Assembly (NCBI GenBank): GCA_016929465.1
Contig: JAFGIT010000423.1
Coordinates: 1-7,885 of the forward strand
Direction: 5' to 3'
DNA length: 7,885 nucleotides
From: JAFGIT01 sp016929465 [NCBI: Candidatus Coatesbacteria bacterium]
GTDB taxonomy: Bacteria > B130-G9
Under the pieces are notes generated by a model. The model did not search any database. It was not told where the DNA came from and saw nothing but the letters and a program-made list of their open reading frames with translations. Shown piece by piece: positions 5,702 to 7,885 of the stretch (position 1 is its first letter; the number at the start of each line of letters is the position of its first letter). A program made the translations under genes and the position numbers.

Positions 5702-7645
5702 TTATCCTATTGAGTTGATCGCCTTCTCGGCGTCCGATAGCAGCTCATCTGGGCTTATCGGCTTGCCTACTGCCTTCTCCATCCACAGGTCGGGGTAAAT
5801 GCAGCCCTGGGCGCAGATGCGCTCTAGCTCGGGAGCGAGCTCGTGAGTCTTGAAGTAATTCTCCAACTGGTGGCTGATGATGTGCCCGATCGGATAGTCC
5901 GGCAGATAGAGATAATAAGTGATCATGTGCGAATAGATGCCCAGGATCGAATGGTCTGATTTGCCGAAATAAGGCTCCCAGTATTTCGTCCATAGCATCT
6001 GCGCGGCCTCCATCACGTGACGTTTGAGGTCCGCCGGCCTCGCGTCAGGATTCTTGTAGAGGTATCTCCAGGCGTGCATATCGACGAGAGACATCGAGGC
6101 GATTTCGCAGGTCGATAGATATGTGTGGATGGGCTTCTCGGGGCTTTCCTTCCCAGGCGGAAGCCCCAGCACTTCCTTGTCTTTGCCCTGGAACAAGAAT
6201 GCAATCGCTTCCGTGAATGCTGTATTGGGCACGCCCTCCAGAGCAGTGTGATCGACCATATTCATGCTGATCGTCTGCTCGATTGTGTGACCCAGCTCGT
6301 GCATGGCGATGTTGAACGCGTTGTGGCTCAGTTTGCCCTTCTCGGTGCGGATCCTGAGCAGCGAATTCGCGCCTCTCATCGCGGCGCCCCGCGCGTGGCC
6401 GGCGCTCCTCGAGGGCTCCGCGACTATGTGGTCCGCGAAGTATTTTGCCTTCTCTTCCGAGAAGCCGAGCTTGCGCAGAATGTCCGGGAGCCTCCTGTTG
6501 AAGGCGTCAACGTCCGGGAATTCCCTCTCGACGAGACCATCCATTTCGGCCTGACTGTCGAGCGGCTTGAAGCCCTGATACCAGATGTCATAGGGCCTCA
6601 AGTCACGACCCAGCCGGGCCTTCATCTCCTCTGCGACCTTTCCCAGCACGGGTGAGGAGAGCAACTGATCGAACATCCCCTCGACCTTCGCCTCGGGTAT
6701 CTCTCTGTGAACGTTGAAACGGCGGTCGATCAACGTCTTGTTGACCGTATAATACTCGTCCTGCATTCGCTGAGCCTCGAAAACCTCGAACCAATAGTCG
6801 TATCTTCGCTCGCCTTCCGGCGTGGTCTGAATCTTATTCCGGTCGGCGCCGAAGCACTCGTTAGAATATGGATTCCAGGTGATGCTGTTATTGTTGATGA
6901 TCTCGCGAGGGATGGTCCCCTCGACGATGTGCTTCATGACCTTCAGGATGAGTTCCTGCTTCGGCTTTCCAGTCGGATCGGCGTAGAGCGCCTTTAGCTC
7001 ATCTCTAAGGCCCCAGTGAGAGATAAGACGCTTCTCTTTTTCGTAGAGCCGCTCGCCGTTTTCAGCCAGTAGGCAGTTCATGAAGATGTTATAGCCATCG
7101 ACATAGGTGCTCGCCTTGTGGACCGCCAGGAAGTGCTTGTGGGAGACTTCCGCCGGCACCCGGCTTTCGTAGTTCGCGAGCCTGACCTCGGTCCATTTCT
7201 CGCGGCTCCAGCTTCTGTGATTCTGGACCATCGATTCGAATGTCTCCCGCTTGAAGTTTAGCAGGATGACGAATGGGAGCTTCAGCTCGAAGAAGTCGTC
7301 GGTTATATGCTTGAACGGGTTGTACCGTGCCAGGAGTTCATCCTGGGGTGAGAACGGCCCCAGCTCGAGTTCTTTCCACCTGCCGAAGTAGGTGTGGATC
7401 TCTATTAGGTGTCCGCGCAGCTTCTCGAATACGAGCTCCAGTTTGTCCCTGAATGCTGCAAGCTCCGATGCGTCGTCGATGAAGTACTTCAGGCAGAATT
7501 CCTTTAGGTCATCTGCAGAGCCATCCTTATCCTGCCAGAGCGAGAGCACCTGCAGAACTCCTGTCTCGGATCGCTCTCTGCTCTTGAAATGGCTATTCAT
7601 CTCGGCCAGTATTTGGCTCTTCTGTTCCTGGGTGATTTCAAACAT
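5702..7645 (-). CDS. Zinc metallopeptidase, clan MA, M2/M3-like
   Basis: A 647-aa enzyme with no signal peptide or membrane span, hence probably cytosolic. The zinc site is MHELGH (His449, Glu450, His453), with the third ligand probably Glu479 in FTEAIAF. The 26-residue spacing and the phrase LEGVPNTAFTEA resemble the M2/M3 layout (HExxH, then an EG-P-FHE type segment) better than thermolysin or M1. Near the C-terminus, YSHMITYYLYLPDYPIGH (571-588) offers His573 and Tyr584 as possible transition-state or substrate residues, in the region where M2 and M3 enzymes place theirs. The first 400 residues are helical, as in the deep-channel fold of those families. The likely role is cleavage of oligopeptides inside the cell; specificity is unknown. 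The ATG at 7645 is chosen over a TTG at 7663 because AAGGAG lies 5 bases before it. It stands alone between the LysM gene (108 bases upstream) and the hairpin downstream. Confidence 0.82.
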   Translation of the reverse strand: MFEITQEQKSQILAEMNSHFKSRERSETGVLQVLSLWQDKDGSADDLKEFCLKYFIDDASELAAFRDKLELVFEKLRGHLIEIHTYFGRWKELELGPFSPQDELLARYNPFKHITDDFFELKLPFVILLNFKRETFESMVQNHRSWSREKWTEVRLANYESRVPAEVSHKHFLAVHKASTYVDGYNIFMNCLLAENGERLYEKEKRLISHWGLRDELKALYADPTGKPKQELILKVMKHIVEGTIPREIINNNSITWNPYSNECFGADRNKIQTTPEGERRYDYWFEVFEAQRMQDEYYTVNKTLIDRRFNVHREIPEAKVEGMFDQLLSSPVLGKVAEEMKARLGRDLRPYDIWYQGFKPLDSQAEMDGLVEREFPDVDAFNRRLPDILRKLGFSEEKAKYFADHIVAEPSRSAGHARGAAMRGANSLLRIRTEKGKLSHNAFNIAMHELGHTIEQTISMNMVDHTALEGVPNTAFTEAIAFLFQGKDKEVLGLPPGKESPEKPIHTYLSTCEIASMSLVDMHAWRYLYKNPDARPADLKRHVMEAAQMLWTKYWEPYFGKSDHSILGIYSHMITYYLYLPDYPIGHIISHQLENYFKTHELAPELERICAQGCIYPDLWMEKAVGKPISPDELLSDAEKAINSIG

Positions 7646-7650
7646 TGGTT

Positions 7651-7656
7651 CTCCTT
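7651..7656 (-). promoter_or_regulatory. Ribosome binding site of the metallopeptidase
   Basis: AAGGAG on the minus strand, 5 bases before the ATG at 7645, is a full Shine-Dalgarno match. It rules out the longer frame from the TTG at 7663. A small hairpin, GGCGG (7667-7671) with CCGCC (7682-7686), lies 10 bases upstream and could affect access to the site; this is speculative. Confidence 0.7.
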
Positions 7657-7753
7657 TTCCCAACTCGGCGGCCTAAGTAATCCGCCTTGGACAATATTCG
7701 TAGCAACGGTCGCGATAGGACGAGTATTCCGTTATGACCGGCCACACTCGTAA

Positions 7754-7885
7754 TTATTCTTTATTCGATTTATCAGATTTCAGAATCGGGATTACTAACT
7801 TCTGTCCCGGTTTGATCGTACTACCCTTGAGGCCATTAGCCCGTCTGATCGCTTCCACACTCGAACCATATTGCTGGGCAATCCA
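7754..7885 (-). CDS. LysM-domain protein (C-terminal 43 codons, cut by window edge)
   Basis: The frame enters from the right edge and ends at TAA (7754-7756). It encodes most of a LysM module: WIAQQYGSSVEAIRRANGL followed by KPGQKLVIPI. This matches the second part of the LysM consensus (IA-x-x-Y-G, then a conserved Asn-Gly-Leu, then PGQ-x-L-x-IP). After the domain only a short charged tail remains (LKSDKSNKE), so the LysM is at the extreme C-terminus. LysM modules bind N-acetylglucosamine-containing glycans such as peptidoglycan, so the full protein is probably periplasmic or cell-surface, for example a hydrolase or a cell-wall anchored factor. Which one cannot be told because the rest lies outside. 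The 3' end is certain; only the identity of the remainder is open. Confidence 0.85.
   Translation of the reverse strand, partial: WIAQQYGSSVEAIRRANGLKGSTIKPGQKLVIPILKSDKSNKE

Noticed and set aside
5663-5740. A possible tRNA gene on the minus strand ending in TCCCCA
   Set aside because: Only the T-arm and the 3' acceptor strand fit. The 5' half would lie in the peptidase coding sequence and shows no matching acceptor, D-arm or anticodon stem.
6125-6655. Plus-strand frame of 176 codons
   Set aside because: Antisense to the metallopeptidase, including its HELGH region; no independent signal.
1-7885. CRISPR array, insertion sequence or phage/defence island
   Set aside because: No regularly spaced direct repeats, transposase or integrase motifs, terminal inverted repeats or known defence domains were seen on either strand.

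Overview
The window looks like part of a chromosome from an uncultured bacterium of moderate to fairly high GC. Supporting signs are a bacterial-type prolyl-tRNA synthetase, Shine-Dalgarno sequences before several genes, and a secreted beta-helix protein with a classical Sec signal peptide. The mix of families (iron-sulfur flavoprotein, DUF2283, right-handed beta-helix with a C-terminal Fn3-like module) is common in candidate phyla recovered by metagenomics. I cannot name the lineage from sequence alone.

Layout: every supported gene but one lies on the minus strand. From right to left, in transcription order, the window holds: the last 43 codons of a LysM-domain protein (7754-7885); a cytosolic 647-aa zinc metallopeptidase with an HELGH motif (5702-7645), followed by a strong 9-bp hairpin (5663-5687); a tightly spaced pair made of a 56-aa single-span membrane protein (5410-5580) and a 511-aa protein with five predicted membrane spans and a helical-repeat tail (3870-5405); a 54-base stretch with two perfect hairpins (3663-3716); a secreted 543-aa beta-helix protein (2002-3633); a 186-aa iron-sulfur flavoprotein (987-1547); and the first 260 codons of proS (1-780). 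The exception is a short DUF2283 gene on the plus strand (1680-1906), divergent from the flavoprotein and carrying an apparent one-base frameshift.

How the genes work together: only the 56-aa and 511-aa genes look like a true operon, with a 4-base gap and a TTG start preceded by a Shine-Dalgarno sequence inside the upstream gene. The others are separated by roughly 100-230 bases, often with hairpins, and look like independent units: translation (proS), redox (flavoprotein), envelope or surface (LysM, beta-helix, membrane protein) and intracellular peptide turnover (metallopeptidase). I see no defence system, CRISPR array, insertion sequence, phage gene or complete tRNA/rRNA gene. The most useful second looks are the unassigned membrane pair, the M2/M3-like peptidase of uncertain family, the frameshifted DUF2283 gene, a possible compensated double indel in proS, and the intergenic hairpins. 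No gene-free stretch exceeds 300 bases.
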